Source of the DNA: Adhaeribacter terrigena
GTDB taxonomy: Bacteria > Bacteroidota > Bacteroidia > Cytophagales > Hymenobacteraceae
DNA length: 64,000 bases
Direction: 5' to 3'
Assembly (NCBI RefSeq): GCF_016623615.1
Contig: NZ_JAEHFX010000007.1
Span: 1-64,000, forward strand
The position numbers and the translations under genes were made by a program. The notes beneath the pieces were generated by a model. The model was not told where the DNA came from, did no database searches, and saw only the letters and a list, made by a program, of their open reading frames with translations. Every line of letters begins with the position of its first letter. Position 1 is the stretch's first letter. Positions 1 to 9,394 of this stretch are shown in pieces.

Positions 1-420
1 TCTTTTACAAAACATTCAGTGCCAGTTCCTAAGCCTTTCAAACGTGCGGAAGAAGCTGCCCTTTTTCCGTTTTGGTGTTGCAAAGATACGGTAAGTTGAA
101 CCGGATTTCCTAACCACTATTTTGCCAAATTCCTGTTAGCGGCGCGAAAGCTGCAGTAACATTTATAAAAACAGTGCTTTAAGGCCGGAAATATTTTATA
201 ACTTTTTTCTAAAGGCCGCGTTCAAGGCTTTTTTTACTGCCGGAAAAGCAAAACCATTTGGCTGGGTGACCTTCGCTTCTCCCTTTTTTGCCCTTGTTTA
301 TCTCTATACCAATTATCGGTAGAAGAAGTATTTTGAAAGCTTGCCATTATATAGTATATAGAAACCCCCTTCCGACTTTTTTCCTTTAAAATGATACCGT
401 TTTTATCCGCCTGTCTGGTT
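1..420. other. Intergenic region without a convincing gene
   Basis: No reading frame here looks coding on either strand. It holds one copy of the 29-bp bipartite element (375-403) and ends at the terminator of the following minus-strand permease. The left edge may belong to the flank of a gene outside the window. Confidence 0.5.
375..403 (+). repeat. 29-bp bipartite element
   Basis: ACTTTTT-N13-TACCGTTTT, beyond the permease terminator. Confidence 0.75.
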
Positions 421-466
421 AAAAGTAAAAAGCCGCTTCTTTAAAAGGAGGCGGCTTTTTACTTTT
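421..466. terminator. Bidirectional intrinsic terminator
   Basis: Positions 421-436 and 451-466 are perfect 16-bp inverted repeats around a 14-nt loop, with T-rich ends in both directions. It lies just beyond the stop of the minus-strand amino-acid permease, with the 29-bp element at 461-489 between stop codon and hairpin. Confidence 0.85.
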
Positions 467-489
467 TATGCTTTTAACGATAGCGTTTT
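461..489 (+). repeat. 29-bp bipartite element
   Basis: ACTTTTT-N13-TAGCGTTTT between the permease stop codon and its terminator, touching both. Confidence 0.85.
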
Positions 490-1958
490 TATAAGGCTTC
501 GTTCTCTTTTCTTAGTTTGCTGTGCTTTCTTCCATATAAGAAATAGATCGCTATTCCTAATGCCATCCAGACGATGAGGCGTAACCAGGTATCCCACGGC
601 AGATTGATCATCATGTAACCGCAGATCAGGATTCCCAGGATCGGAACCACAGGTACAAATGGCGTTTTGAACGGACGTGGAATATTGGGATTCGTTTTCC
701 GGAGCATTAAAATACCGCCGCATACAATCACGAAGGCTAATAATGTGCCAATACTTACCAGTTCTCCCAAAAGCCCGATCGGGAAAATCCCGGCCACGGT
801 GGCAGCAATTACGCCGGTTACGATGGTTGTAATGTGCGGGGTGTGGAAACGCGGGTGAATTTTACCGAAAACCGGAGGCAATAATCCGTCGCGGGACATG
901 GCGTAGAAAATACGGGGCTGGCCCATAAGCATTACTAAAACCACGGAAGCCAAACCGGCCACAGCACCAATACCGGTAAAGAAGAATAACCATTTCAGGC
1001 CCGGGCCGGCAGCCGTTAATGCTACCAGAACAGGATCAGGAACGTTCAGATTTTTATAAGATGTAAGGCCCGTCATTACTAAAGACATGGCTACATATAA
1101 TAGTGTACAGATACCTAAAGAAGCTAACATCCCGATCGGCATGTCGCGTTGCGGGTTCTTGGCTTCCTGGGCGGCAGTACTAACGGCATCGAAACCGATG
1201 TAAGAGAAGAATACTACGGCCGCGCCGCGCACAATTCCTTCCCAGCCATAGCGGGAACTGCCATCAGGCAATAATTCGCGGGCAGGAATAAACGGCTCCC
1301 AGTTGGCAGAATTCACATATTGAAAACCAAAACCGATAACCAGTAATACGATGGCTACTTTTATGAAAACAATTAAGTTATTGAAACGCGCCGATTCCTG
1401 AATTCCCACTACTAATAAAGCCGTCATGGCCAGAATAAGCAGCACGGCCGGCAGGTTGATAATTGTGCCGGTGGTGGAAAATACTCCGGCTTCATACGCT
1501 AAAGGCGCACTGGCGATGGATTCCGGAATGTTTATGCCGGAAGATTTCAGTAAACTGACCACGTTTCCGGACCAGCCAACGGCCACGGTAGCAGCCCCAA
1601 ACAAATATTCCAGAATCAAATCCCAGCCAATGATCCAGGCAATGAATTCACCTAACGTGGCATAGCCGTACGTATAGGCCGAACCAGCGATGGGAATCAT
1701 GGAGGCAAATTCGGCGTAACATAAACCTGCAAACAAACATCCTAACCCCGCAATAATGAAAGAAAGTACAATTGCCGGACCAGCTGCGTTGGCGGCGGCA
1801 GTACCGGTAAGTACGAAAATACCGGCTCCTATAATAGCGCCGATTCCAAGCATGGTGAGGTTGGTAGCCGAAAGTGTGCGCCGAAGCCCATGTTCGCCAC
1901 TCTCCGACTCCTGCATTAGTTTCGCAATAGATTTGGTTGCGAATAAATTGTTAGCCAT
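489..1958 (-). CDS. APC-superfamily amino acid permease
   Basis: A 489-residue polytopic inner-membrane protein predicted to import amino acids by proton symport or exchange. The glycine-rich TM1 motif (GIGAIIGAGIFV, residues 38-49) and about 12 hydrophobic segments, followed by a short basic C-terminal tail, are typical of the APC family and closest in feel to the cationic amino acid transporter (CAT/YfnA-like) branch. A longer frame reaches position 2003, but its extra 15 residues are not conserved-looking; the ATG at 1956-1958 puts the cytoplasmic N-terminus directly before TM1. The gene stands alone, with its terminator at 421-466. Substrate cannot be read from sequence. Confidence 0.88.
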   Translation of the reverse strand: MANNLFATKSIAKLMQESESGEHGLRRTLSATNLTMLGIGAIIGAGIFVLTGTAAANAAGPAIVLSFIIAGLGCLFAGLCYAEFASMIPIAGSAYTYGYATLGEFIAWIIGWDLILEYLFGAATVAVGWSGNVVSLLKSSGINIPESIASAPLAYEAGVFSTTGTIINLPAVLLILAMTALLVVGIQESARFNNLIVFIKVAIVLLVIGFGFQYVNSANWEPFIPARELLPDGSSRYGWEGIVRGAAVVFFSYIGFDAVSTAAQEAKNPQRDMPIGMLASLGICTLLYVAMSLVMTGLTSYKNLNVPDPVLVALTAAGPGLKWLFFFTGIGAVAGLASVVLVMLMGQPRIFYAMSRDGLLPPVFGKIHPRFHTPHITTIVTGVIAATVAGIFPIGLLGELVSIGTLLAFVIVCGGILMLRKTNPNIPRPFKTPFVPVVPILGILICGYMMINLPWDTWLRLIVWMALGIAIYFLYGRKHSKLRKENEAL

Positions 1959-2179
1959 AAAAAGAGTTAAAGTAATAACTGTTTTAAATATTTGAAGAGC
2001 CAATATAGGAAATTACTATGCAATTGCACTATAAAGACTCAGGGAAACTTTGATTTTTCTGCCTTATTTGCATTTTTAACCAGTCCAGACTGTACTTTTC
2101 ACATTAAAACCGCATAAAATATGATGATAAAATTGGCAGACTCGTAAAGAAATAAAGTACCTGCACATTTTATTAAGTC

Positions 2180-3010
2180 ATGGAAACAATCTTACTCACC
2201 GATTTCAACACCTTTCATCTGGTTGGCTACCTGGCCGCCATTCTGATCGGGGTGTCTTTGGGGCTGGTAGGAGGCGGAGGATCCATTCTTACGGTTCCGG
2301 TGCTGGTTTACCTGATCGGTATCAATCCGGTGGTTTCTACTTCGTATTCGCTTTTTGTGGTGGGGCTCACGTCTTTGGTTGGCGCGGCCACCTACATGAA
2401 ACGCAAACTTATAAACTACCGCACCGCTATTGTTTTTTCCATTCCCTCTTTTATATCCGTTTTTCTGACCCGGAAATTCCTGGTGCCGGCCATTCCGGAG
2501 GTAATTTTTGAAAATGCGGACTTCATCATTTACAAAGAACATTTTATTATGGTATTGTTTGCTGGCCTTATGACGGTGGCGTCGTATGCCATGATCCGGC
2601 AAAAACCGCTGCACGGCCATACGCTTCCCAACCCGAAAGTTATTTCTTACCGCTTTATCTGGGCTCTGGGAGCTATTTTAGGCGTGCTAACCGGCACCGT
2701 GGGCGCCGGCGGCGGTTTCCTGATCATTCCGGCGCTGATCTTGTTTGCGGGCCTGGAAATGAAAACGGCCATTGGTACTTCGCTCTTAATAATTGCCATC
2801 AATTCCCTGATCGGTTTTACCGGCGATATCAGCACCCACCACATCGACTGGATTTTCCTGGGAGGTTTTTCGTCGCTGGCCATTGGGGGGATTTTAACCG
2901 GAACGTACGTTTCTACCTTCGTGCCGGGCCAAACGCTGAAGCCGGCTTTCGGGTGGTTCGTGCTTTTAATGGGCTGCGGCATTATTGCCAAAGAAATGCT
3001 GCAATTCTAA
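2180..3010 (+). CDS. TSUP family (TauE/SafE-like) sulfite/organosulfur exporter
   Basis: A 276-residue membrane protein with two internally homologous halves, each opening with a glycine-rich turn: LGLVGGGGSILTVP near residues 27-40 and GTVGAGGGFLIIP near 170. This duplicated pattern is diagnostic of the TauE/SafE (TSUP) family, whose members export sulfite, sulfoacetate or related small anions, though most are uncharacterised. About eight transmembrane segments. No sulfur-metabolism gene is adjacent, so the substrate is open. It is the same strand as sbcD downstream but separated by 335 bp, so probably its own transcript. Confidence 0.85.
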   Translation: METILLTDFNTFHLVGYLAAILIGVSLGLVGGGGSILTVPVLVYLIGINPVVSTSYSLFVVGLTSLVGAATYMKRKLINYRTAIVFSIPSFISVFLTRKFLVPAIPEVIFENADFIIYKEHFIMVLFAGLMTVASYAMIRQKPLHGHTLPNPKVISYRFIWALGAILGVLTGTVGAGGGFLIIPALILFAGLEMKTAIGTSLLIIAINSLIGFTGDISTHHIDWIFLGGFSSLAIGGILTGTYVSTFVPGQTLKPAFGWFVLLMGCGIIAKEMLQF

Positions 3011-3035
3011 CCGGAAAATTTCTTTACCCTGAAGC

Positions 3036-3064
3036 ACTTTTAAAGCCCGAAACCCTAGTGTTTT
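3036..3064 (+). repeat. 29-bp bipartite element
   Basis: ACTTTTA-N13-TAGTGTTTT, first of three copies. Confidence 0.65.
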
Positions 3065-3104
3065 ATAAACTTCAAACTGAATGTTTGTCTATACTGTCCC
3101 TTTA

Positions 3105-3133
3105 AGTTTTAAGGCTGAAATTCATAGCGTTTT
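3105..3133 (+). repeat. 29-bp bipartite element
   Basis: AGTTTTA-N13-TAGCGTTTT, second of three copies. Confidence 0.7.
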
Positions 3134-3165
3134 TTTACTACATATATAATAAAGGATAAGCACCT

Positions 3166-3194
3166 ACTTTTTCCGCCCGAAAGCATAGCGTTTT
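3166..3194 (+). repeat. 29-bp bipartite element
   Basis: ACTTTTT-N13-TAGCGTTTT, third of three copies. Confidence 0.8.
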
Positions 3195-3348
3195 CACAGG
3201 CTTGCGAACGGGAGCAAACAATTTCAGAACTTCAGAAACCGCGTGCCGGATCGATCTTTCTTTTTTTCAACTTCCCAACAACCAGTAACTAGTAACCAAC
3301 AAGCAAAAACAGTATCTTTACTTTCTGGAAAGAAAGGCTGATACTGTG

Positions 3349-4572
3349 ATGAAAGTTTTACATACCTCCGACTGGCATTTGGGCAAACGCCTGCTGCACC
3401 ACGAACGCACTGAAGAACACCAGCATTTTTTAAACTGGCTGCTCGAGATCATTCAAACCGAAAAAGTGGATGCGTTGCTGGTGGCCGGCGACATTTTTGA
3501 TACCGGTGCGCCTTCCAACACGGCTTTAAAACAGTATTACGATTTTCTGCGGGCCCTTTATTTAACCGGCTGTAAACACGTAATTATTACCGGCGGCAAC
3601 CACGATTCCATTTCTACTTTAAATGCCCCGAAAGAATTACTCAAGTATTTCAACATTCACGTAATTGGCGGCGTACCGGCCGATCTGCAGGATGAAATCA
3701 TTCCGTTAAAAAATGAAGCCGGCGAAGTAAAGTTGGTCGTATGCGCGGTGCCTTTTCTGCGAGATAAGGATGTGCGCCTTTCGGTTGCCGGCGAAACGGC
3801 CGAAGAACGCGAACAGCGCATTAAAGACGGCATCTGCAACCATTATAAAGCATTAGTACCTTTCATTTCAGAATTTAAAACGGCCGGAATTCCGGTAATT
3901 ACTACGGGCCATTTGTTTGCCGCCGGCAGCAGCCCTTCCGATTCGGAAAAGGAAATTCACGTGGGCAACCTCGGCCAGATCTGCGGCGACCAGTTTCCAG
4001 TGGAGTTCGATTATGTGGCGTTGGGGCATTTGCACCGGCCGCAAATTGTGGGCGGCTTCAACCACGTGCGTTATTCGGGTTCGCCTATTCCCTTAAGTTT
4101 CAGCGAGAACGACGACCGGAAAAGTATTTTGCTGCTTGATTTTGAAGATGGAAAACTCAGTAATTTAACGGAAATGCCGGTTCCGCGGCAGCGCCGGCTG
4201 GTGCGGTTTAAAGGCAGCCTGGAAAAAGTACACATCCAGATGCTGAGTTTCGAAAACGATAATCCGTTACCGGCCTGGGCCGAAATCCAGGTAGATACCG
4301 AAAGCTTTATTCCAAACCTGGAAGAAAACCTGCGCGAATTACTCGGCGGAAAAACGGACCTGGAGCTGATAACCTGTCGGCAGAATCTGGTGCGGGCCAA
4401 AGTTACGTTAGACAGCCAGGTGCAGGAAGAATTGCATTTGCACGACCTGCAACCCAAAGAAGTTTTCCGCAAGCGTTGCGAAGCCGAATTCCCGGAACTG
4501 AGCCACGAAGACTTGTTGCAGACTTTCGACGAATTGCTGGAAAATATGGGCGAACAACTGGCTAAAAACTAG
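3349..4572 (+). CDS. sbcD: Exonuclease SbcCD, D subunit (Mre11-type nuclease)
   Basis: A 407-residue calcineurin-like metallophosphoesterase, the nuclease half of SbcCD, which cleaves hairpins and trims blocked DNA ends during repair. Metal-binding residues are visible in order: D8 and H10 in the SDWH motif, D48 in GDIFD, N84/H85 in GGNHD, H188 in TTGHLF, and H227/H229 in LGHLH. About 400 residues is the normal length. The first ATG (3349) follows a GTG at 3346; either could serve. It is followed after 9 bp by sbcC, so the two subunits are co-transcribed, as in most bacteria. Confidence 0.95.
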   Translation: MKVLHTSDWHLGKRLLHHERTEEHQHFLNWLLEIIQTEKVDALLVAGDIFDTGAPSNTALKQYYDFLRALYLTGCKHVIITGGNHDSISTLNAPKELLKYFNIHVIGGVPADLQDEIIPLKNEAGEVKLVVCAVPFLRDKDVRLSVAGETAEEREQRIKDGICNHYKALVPFISEFKTAGIPVITTGHLFAAGSSPSDSEKEIHVGNLGQICGDQFPVEFDYVALGHLHRPQIVGGFNHVRYSGSPIPLSFSENDDRKSILLLDFEDGKLSNLTEMPVPRQRRLVRFKGSLEKVHIQMLSFENDNPLPAWAEIQVDTESFIPNLEENLRELLGGKTDLELITCRQNLVRAKVTLDSQVQEELHLHDLQPKEVFRKRCEAEFPELSHEDLLQTFDELLENMGEQLAKN

Positions 4573-4581
4573 GAAACTGCT

Positions 4582-7500
4582 GTGAAGATAAAATCGATCC
4601 GTTTTCTGAATCTGAACTCGCTGCGCGGCGAACACGAGATCTGCTTTGATGCCGCGCCGCTCAGCGATTCGGGCTTGTTTGCTATCACCGGACCGACCGG
4701 CGCGGGCAAAACCACCATTCTCGATGCCATTACCCTGGGTTTGTACGGCCGCGTAAACCGCCACGACCGCGATCTGCCATCCGAAATCATGACGCGCCAC
4801 ACGGCAGAAGCTTTTTCGGAAGTTACGTTTGAAGCGCGCAACGTGGTTTACCGGGCCAAATGGAGCGTTTACCGGAGCCGCAAAAAAGCCGACGGCAACC
4901 TGCAGCCCATTAAAATGGAATTGTGCCGCGTGGCCGACGAAGAAATTTTCGACCTGAAATCGCATGAAGTTCCGGGGAAAATCTCGGAGTTGTGCGGGCT
5001 GGATTACAACCAGTTTCTGCGCTCGGTCATGCTGAGCCAGGGGGAATTTACGCGCTTTTTAAAAGCCAACGAAAACGAACGCAGCGAACTGCTGGAACGC
5101 ATAACCGATACCGGCATTTATACCGATATTTCGCGGCAGGCGTACCAGCGGGCTAAAACCGAAAAACAAACCTTACAATTACTGCGAAGCGAACTTTCCG
5201 GGCAAACCTTGCTGGCCCCCGAACTCGTGGCGGAGTACGAAAATACGCTGGATGAATTGCAGCAATCGGAAAAGGAGCTGAAGCAAAACCACAGTGAAAC
5301 CGAAACTCAGATCGCCTGGCTGAAGAACCGGGAAAAACTAACCGAAAAGAAAGAACACACCCGGAAAGCTTTGCACGAACTGCAGGAAAACGCGGCGAAA
5401 TACGAAGCTGATTTTGCGCGCCTGGGGCAACATAAAATTGCGCTGAATTTCCGGCCGGAACTGGTAAAACTGGAACGCGAACAGCAATTCTTAACGGACC
5501 TGCAAAGCCAGCAAACCGAAATCCTGACCCAGCTTCCGGAACTGAAAAAGGCCGTAGAAACGTCGCAGCTAAAATCGGAAGAAGCCAAAACGGTATTGAA
5601 ATCGGCGGAAAAAGTGCTGCATGAAATTGCACCGCTGCTGGACGAAGTGCTTCAGAAAGACGCCGGCATCGAAAGCATCCGCAAACAATTCCTTAAAAAC
5701 AAAGAAGCGTACCAGCTGGCAAAATCGGCGTTCGATTTGGATGCTTCAGAAGTAGCGCGTTACCGCCAAACGGTAGTTGAACTGGCCGAAAAACTATCGG
5801 AACTAAAAAGCTGGTTGCAGCAACACGCCGCGGAAAAAGAACTGAGCAGCGAACTGAATATTTTTGAGCGCTACCTGAAAGACCTGCAGGAAATTATGCA
5901 GGCCGGGCAGAAGTGGAAAAAGGAAAAATTAACAGCTACGGAGGCTATTCAGACTGCCAAAATGCAGGCCGCAACCGCTGATGAAAAACTGACTACCCTG
6001 GCCACTGAAAAAGCAAAATTGCAATCGGAGATTGCCCAAAATTCCGAAACGCTGCAAACGACTTTGGCCGGAACCTCGGAAACGGAACTGGAAGCGGCGG
6101 TGCAGGAATTACCCGTGAAACTAAACAATCTGGAAAAACTGCGCCAGCTGAGTTTGCAGTTTGCGGCAACAGTTTTAAAAGAACAGAATTTAGCGGCGCA
6201 GAAAAATTCGGCTTCGGAAAAACTGGCCACGCTGCAAAATACTGAAACAGAACTGAGCCAAAAACTGGAAGCAGCCCGCGGCATTTTAACGCAGTACCAG
6301 GAAATTGTAGAGTTTCAGTTGCAGGTGCAGCATTACGAAGAAGCGCGCAAACAATTGCAGCCCGATTGCGAATGTCCGCTTTGCGGCGCGCTGGAACATC
6401 CGTTTGCCAACGGCCAAACACCCAAACTGACCGATGCCGCCGAAAAACGCAATGCGCAGCAAAAAACGGTAGCAGAACTGGAGAAAAAATCGGCGGAAAC
6501 AGTTGCGGACCGATCGGTATTGCAGGCGAATCTGAAAACGCTGGAAAATTCTTTAGCGGAAATGGTGCAGCTGCAGGAAACAATTAAAAAGGACTTTTCG
6601 GAAATAAATGCGGCGCTGAAAAATGAGTTTGTTATTTCGGAAACGGATGTAATTTCGGAAGCGATCGCGGCAAATCAGGCGGTGCTTGCCACAAATAAAG
6701 TGCAGCTGGAAAATGTAAAAAAAGCAAATCAGCAGATGCAGTTTTTAACTGAAAAACAATACCGTTTGCAAACCGAGACCCTGACCACTACTTCGGTAAA
6801 GGAACAGGCTTTGGAACGGCAAAAAACTTCGGAAGAAACGCTGCAAAACGCCGGAAAAGAACTCCACGATCTGCATGAACAATACGCTAATATTGCCGCG
6901 GAAGCCACTTCGTTTGCAAACCGTTTCGGCCTGACTTTTTCGGTGGAAAAAGGTAGCGTTTTACTGCAGCAACTACGGCAACGGGCGCAACAGTTTTCTT
7001 CCCAAACGGAGACTTTGCAGCTTACCCAGTTACGCGTAGCCGAAGCTGAAGGAAACCTGCAAAAAGTAGAAGCTACGCAAAGCCAAAAGCAAACCCAGCT
7101 CGATGCCTTGCAGGCCACTTTAACGCGGGAACATCAGGAATTAACGGCGCTGAAAACCGAACGCGAACAGCTTTTCGGACAGAAAAATCCGGCTGAAGAA
7201 AGGACACGTTTAACGGCTGACTGCGAACAGAAAAAAGCGGCGGCGGAAACGGCGCAAAACCTTTGGCAACAGCAAACCGAAAAGCTGAACCTGGCAGAAT
7301 CTTTCCGGGAAAAATTGCAGCGCGATGCCGCCGTTGCGCAGGAGCATGTGCAACAATTACAAGCGGATCTGGAAGCAAAACTGGTTACGCAAAATATTAT
7401 TTCAATACCAGCTTTAAAGGCTTTATTCCTGCCCGATGAAGAAGCTACGCAATTGGTTAATCTGCAAACGCAGCTCGAAAAACTGCTTACCGAAACCAGC

Positions 7501-8253
7501 CAGACCTTAGCCGATACCAGCGCCGAGCTAAAAGCGGAAGAAGCCAAAAACCTGACCCAGGAAACGGTAGCCATTTTAACCGAAAAACTGCTGCAAACCG
7601 ATCGCGAGATCAGCCAGGCCAACCAGCAAATGGGCAGCATTACCCAGATCCTGAAACGCGAAAAGGAACTGCAGAAAAAGCACCAGGCCCTGGCAATCCG
7701 GATTTCCAACCAACAGAAAGAAGCCGAACGCTGGGAAAAATTATCGGAACTGATCGGTTCGGAAAGCGGCAAGAAATTCAGCAAGTTTGCGCAGGGCCTT
7801 ACGCTGGCTAAACTGGTTACGCTGGCCAACCGCCACCTGCAGAAACTAAACGACCGTTACCAGTTACTCAAAGCACCAAACGCCGACCTGGAACTGCAGA
7901 TGATAGATACCTACCAAGCCGATGCCGTGCGTTCGGTCAATACTTTGTCGGGCGGCGAAAGTTTCCTGGTAAGTTTAGCGCTGGCTTTGGGCCTTTCCGA
8001 TCTGGCCAGCCATAAAACGCAGATCGATTCGCTGTTTATTGACGAAGGTTTTGGCACCTTGGATGCGGAAACGCTGGATATTGCCATTACAGCTCTGGAA
8101 AACCTGCAGGCCAGCGGTAAAATGATCGGGATCATTTCGCACGTAGAAGCGTTGAAAGAACGCATCAGCACCCAAATCCAGGTAAAGAAAATGAGCGGCG
8201 GGGTGAGTAAGATCGAAGTTTCGGCGTATAGTTATGATGGTGTTTTTGTGTGA
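4582..8253 (+). CDS. sbcC: Exonuclease SbcCD, C subunit (Rad50-type ATPase)
   Basis: A 1223-residue SMC-like ATPase that partners SbcD. Walker A GPTGAGKTT lies at residues 37-45. Two very long coiled coils (about 190-590 and 610-1050, rich in E, K, Q, A and L) flank a zinc-hook CPLC (C598, C601), where two molecules dimerise through one zinc. The ABC signature LSGGES is near residue 1120 and Walker B FIDEG follows, with D1154/E1155. Length is typical. Start is GTG at 4582, which places the first beta-strand (KIKSIRFLNLNSL) correctly. The stop overlaps the next small gene by 4 bp. Confidence 0.95.
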   Translation: MKIKSIRFLNLNSLRGEHEICFDAAPLSDSGLFAITGPTGAGKTTILDAITLGLYGRVNRHDRDLPSEIMTRHTAEAFSEVTFEARNVVYRAKWSVYRSRKKADGNLQPIKMELCRVADEEIFDLKSHEVPGKISELCGLDYNQFLRSVMLSQGEFTRFLKANENERSELLERITDTGIYTDISRQAYQRAKTEKQTLQLLRSELSGQTLLAPELVAEYENTLDELQQSEKELKQNHSETETQIAWLKNREKLTEKKEHTRKALHELQENAAKYEADFARLGQHKIALNFRPELVKLEREQQFLTDLQSQQTEILTQLPELKKAVETSQLKSEEAKTVLKSAEKVLHEIAPLLDEVLQKDAGIESIRKQFLKNKEAYQLAKSAFDLDASEVARYRQTVVELAEKLSELKSWLQQHAAEKELSSELNIFERYLKDLQEIMQAGQKWKKEKLTATEAIQTAKMQAATADEKLTTLATEKAKLQSEIAQNSETLQTTLAGTSETELEAAVQELPVKLNNLEKLRQLSLQFAATVLKEQNLAAQKNSASEKLATLQNTETELSQKLEAARGILTQYQEIVEFQLQVQHYEEARKQLQPDCECPLCGALEHPFANGQTPKLTDAAEKRNAQQKTVAELEKKSAETVADRSVLQANLKTLENSLAEMVQLQETIKKDFSEINAALKNEFVISETDVISEAIAANQAVLATNKVQLENVKKANQQMQFLTEKQYRLQTETLTTTSVKEQALERQKTSEETLQNAGKELHDLHEQYANIAAEATSFANRFGLTFSVEKGSVLLQQLRQRAQQFSSQTETLQLTQLRVAEAEGNLQKVEATQSQKQTQLDALQATLTREHQELTALKTEREQLFGQKNPAEERTRLTADCEQKKAAAETAQNLWQQQTEKLNLAESFREKLQRDAAVAQEHVQQLQADLEAKLVTQNIISIPALKALFLPDEEATQLVNLQTQLEKLLTETSQTLADTSAELKAEEAKNLTQETVAILTEKLLQTDREISQANQQMGSITQILKREKELQKKHQALAIRISNQQKEAERWEKLSELIGSESGKKFSKFAQGLTLAKLVTLANRHLQKLNDRYQLLKAPNADLELQMIDTYQADAVRSVNTLSGGESFLVSLALALGLSDLASHKTQIDSLFIDEGFGTLDAETLDIAITALENLQASGKMIGIISHVEALKERISTQIQVKKMSGGVSKIEVSAYSYDGVFV

Positions 8254-8501
8254 TAAAATCTTGTGCGATGAAACCGAAAATTAAATTTACTTCACTGGAA
8301 GCTCAATCAGACCAAAGTGCTTACTGGAAAACCAAAAGCTACGCTGAACGGCTGGCCGAAGGCTTCCGGTTAAACCAAAAAGCATATTGGGAATATTATT
8401 CGCAGCCTGAGCCTAAAATGGAGCGCCGGTCAAGGTTATTTATTAAAAATCCGGAGGAAAGTCTGGAAGAATTCTTCGCCCGTAAAAACAGAAGCAAATA
8501 A
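8250..8501 (+). CDS. Small hypothetical protein coupled to sbcC
   Basis: 83 residues from a GTG that overlaps the sbcC stop by four bases (an ATG at 8268 is an alternative). The protein is charged and soluble, with no signal peptide or membrane segment. The segment SYAERLAEGFRLNQKAYWEY loosely resembles small Bacteroidota proteins that often sit beside nucleotidyltransferases, but no such partner is here. Tight overlap suggests translational coupling with sbcCD, perhaps by chance of position. I do not recognise a family with confidence. Confidence 0.6.
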   Translation: MIKSCAMKPKIKFTSLEAQSDQSAYWKTKSYAERLAEGFRLNQKAYWEYYSQPEPKMERRSRLFIKNPEESLEEFFARKNRSK

Positions 8502-8681
8502 TGCTTTAATTGGAAGCCCACACATAAATAAATTTACCGTCCTGAAGATAGCGGAGTACCTTCTTGGCTCCTTGTAGAAACTTTTCTGTAAAGTGCCGAT
8601 GAGTTGTTTCGCTAACGCTCAACATGACAGTTATTTTTGAAACAGTTCTTCTTCTTTTTGCAAATCCCTGAGAATCCCCAC

Positions 8682-8710
8682 ACTTTTACGGCTCTAAAAC
8701 ATACCGTTTT
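8682..8710 (+). repeat. 29-bp bipartite element
   Basis: ACTTTTA-N13-TACCGTTTT, ending 12 bp before the methyltransferase start codon, pointing toward it. One of the minority of copies found directly upstream of a gene. Confidence 0.7.
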
Positions 8711-8722
8711 CTCTATATAAAC

Positions 8723-9346
8723 ATGAGCCTGAACTCGAACCGCTGGAACCGCATCCGGTACACGTTTTACACCCCGATCTACGATCTGTTGGTGGGCAAA
8801 ATTTTTACCAGTTCGCGCCGGAGTTCCATTGATTTATTGCAAATTAAGCCGAACGAAAAAGTGCTTTTGGTGGGTGCCGGAACCGGGCTGGATTTTCAGT
8901 TTCTGCCGAGACAGGCACAGGTTTACGCCGGCGATATTACGCCTTCCATGGTTGCGAAAATGGAGCATCGCGCCAGGGAATTAAAACTGAACGCAACCAT
9001 AGATGTAATGGACGGGCAGAATTTGCAATTCCCGGATAATACTTTCGATAAAATAATTTTGCATCTGATCGTAGCGGTAATTCCGGACCCGGTAAAATGT
9101 TTGCAGGAAGTAGAACGGGTTTTAAAACCGGGCGGCGAAGCGGTGATCTTCGATAAATTCCGGCCTAAAAACCAGCGGCTTTCAAGCCTAAGGGCATTTT
9201 TTAATAAACTTACTTCATTCCTGTTTTCGGATATTACACGGGTGATTGAAACGCTTTTATCATACACGAACCTGAAAATCCGGAAAGATATTCCGGCTAA
9301 TTTTAACGGTAATTTCCGGATCATATTGGTAAAGAAACCGGTTTAA
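8723..9346 (+). CDS. Class I SAM-dependent methyltransferase (PmtA/UbiE-like)
   Basis: A 207-residue Rossmann-fold methyltransferase. The SAM-binding motif I is VLLVGAGTGLD near residues 48-58, the acidic motif II loop is YAGDITPSM near 72-80, and the post-motif VLKPGGEAVIFD is near 137. The N-terminal YTFYTPIYDLLVG resembles the start of phosphatidylethanolamine N-methyltransferases and ubiquinone/menaquinone methyltransferases, so a lipid or quinone substrate is possible but unproven. It stands between sbcC and a DUF4385 gene with no obvious functional link. Confidence 0.85.
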   Translation: MSLNSNRWNRIRYTFYTPIYDLLVGKIFTSSRRSSIDLLQIKPNEKVLLVGAGTGLDFQFLPRQAQVYAGDITPSMVAKMEHRARELKLNATIDVMDGQNLQFPDNTFDKIILHLIVAVIPDPVKCLQEVERVLKPGGEAVIFDKFRPKNQRLSSLRAFFNKLTSFLFSDITRVIETLLSYTNLKIRKDIPANFNGNFRIILVKKPV

Positions 9347-9394
9347 GTTTTCCCTTTTTCGTTTTTTTCGTAGAAGCTGAAATACTTCCGGAAA

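Larger units (their letters stand above)
3011..3345. other. Intergenic region with three 29-bp elements
   Basis: No coding frame. Three copies of the bipartite element lie in the same orientation at 3036-3064, 3105-3133 and 3166-3194. A possible weak promoter -7 box (TATCTTTA, 3313-3320) lies 29 bp before the sbcD start. Confidence 0.6.

Noticed and set aside
375-403. 29-bp element as a standard Bacteroidota promoter
   Set aside because: The spacing (13 bp) and TASCGTTTT do not match TTTG-N19-TAnnTTTG, and most copies lie downstream of genes.
5153-7829. Several long open frames antisense to sbcC
   Set aside because: They arise from the codon bias of the coiled-coil region (Ser/Arg/Phe/Ala-rich translations with no motif) and lie inside a certain gene.
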